Assembly: GCA_003660865.1 (NCBI GenBank)
Contig: QMVA01000108.1
Coordinates: forward strand, 1 to 5,629
Direction of reading: 5' to 3'
DNA length: 5,629 nt
From: Candidatus Nanohalarchaeota archaeon
Lineage (GTDB): Archaea; EX4484-52; B79-G9
Below the pieces are notes generated by a model, which was given only the letters and a program-made list of their open reading frames with translations, made no database searches and was not told where the DNA came from. Both the position numbers and the translations under genes were made by a program. How positions within the stretch are numbered: position 1 is the first letter of the stretch; the number at the start of each line of letters is the position of its first letter. Positions 5,126 through 5,629 of this stretch are shown piece after piece.

Positions 5126-5629
5126 GTGTTTTTAAGTGTTTACGATGATATCTGGGACTATCTTGATGAAATAGGTATACTTGAGGAAGTTCAGCTTATA
5201 TTTGAAGACCTGATTGGAAAAGAGAGTTTTCCAAAACATCAATCTGTGGAATTATATCGCGATATGGTTCTTGAATATGCATTATTTAACTACAATCACG
5301 AAAACAAACTGCTGATTGAATATCTTTCAGAACATCTGCCGGATTCATTGGAAGAACGCGAAAGAAAACAATTCATGGAATTACTTGACACAAAAAGAAG
5401 AAATCTGGTATTTATTAAAAAAAGCAGCCGTGATGAAGCAGATATTTATGGTAAGATGATGTATGATTTCTATTTTAGGGATGCAGATACAGATGAAATT
5501 ATAATCATAGTAAGTTCAACTGAACTTGAGAAGAAAGGACATGAGTTAAATATGAGGCTCATAAGAAATCCCAGTTATCCAAATGAACGATACAATGTAA
5601 TTGGACTAATTCATACCCCCGACCAGCTA
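5126..5629 (+). CDS. Hypothetical protein, C-terminus outside window
   Basis: This frame runs open from the GTG at 5126 to the right edge (168 codons). I do not recognise the family. The N-terminal part is acidic and helical (VYDDIWDYLDEIGILEEVQ, about 5-23), followed by further helices, SVELYRDMVLEYALFNY and LPDSLEERERKQFMELL. A second part, from DTKRRNLVFIKK through DEIIIIVSSTELEKKGHELNMRLIRNP to YNVIGLI, alternates strands in a way that suggests a small beta domain. I recall helical-plus-beta-barrel proteins of similar layout among uncharacterised bacterial and archaeal families. The gene starts 17 bases after the previous stop, so it is probably the third gene of the mtrA-like operon. TTG 5123 is an alternative start. 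Confidence 0.75.
   Translation, partial: MFLSVYDDIWDYLDEIGILEEVQLIFEDLIGKESFPKHQSVELYRDMVLEYALFNYNHENKLLIEYLSEHLPDSLEERERKQFMELLDTKRRNLVFIKKSSRDEADIYGKMMYDFYFRDADTDEIIIIVSSTELEKKGHELNMRLIRNPSYPNERYNVIGLIHTPDQL

Noticed and set aside
1..5629. CRISPR array, tRNA or rRNA genes
   Set aside because: No regularly spaced repeats and no tRNA- or rRNA-like segments were seen on either strand.

Overview
The window most likely comes from a methanogen-related archaeon (Methanosarcinales or ANME-2-like); this is an inference. The pointers are an MtrA-like domain, which belongs to the tetrahydromethanopterin S-methyltransferase of methane metabolism, GGTG-type ribosome binding sites, AT-rich TATA-like upstream regions and an AT-rich genome carrying mobile elements. 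Every gene I can support lies on the + strand.

Layout: (1) Bases 1-528 hold the C-terminal part of a transposase, entering from the left edge. (2) Bases 529-784 are non-coding and contain a 116-bp element with 21-bp imperfect terminal inverted repeats (605-720), perhaps a MITE or an IS remnant, followed by a possible promoter. (3) Bases 785-1396 encode a dCTP deaminase whose motifs match the bifunctional dCTP deaminase/dUTPase type. (4) Bases 1459-1909 are an overlapping hicB-hicA toxin-antitoxin pair. Immediately after it is an 8-codon mini-ORF with a strong ribosome binding site. (5) Bases 1945-2565 encode a very AT-rich, all-helical protein of unknown function. (6) Bases 2670-4088 encode an AlbA_2 (Schlafen-like) / GHKL-ATPase-like / winged-helix protein (COG2865 type). 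(7) Bases 4132-4716 encode a soluble MtrA-like corrinoid-binding protein that overlaps by 4 bp a 131-aa unknown gene (4713-5108). A third unknown gene follows (5126 to the right edge, partial). The last three look like one translationally coupled operon.

How it fits together: housekeeping-type genes (dcd; the mtrA-like operon) flank an accessory block of hicBA, the AT-rich unknown and the AlbA_2 gene, with a transposase and inverted-repeat element just upstream. That looks like a small mobile or defence-type insertion, but no experiment or comparison is available here. The most original item is the MtrA-like domain without its membrane anchor, coupled to two genes I do not recognise.
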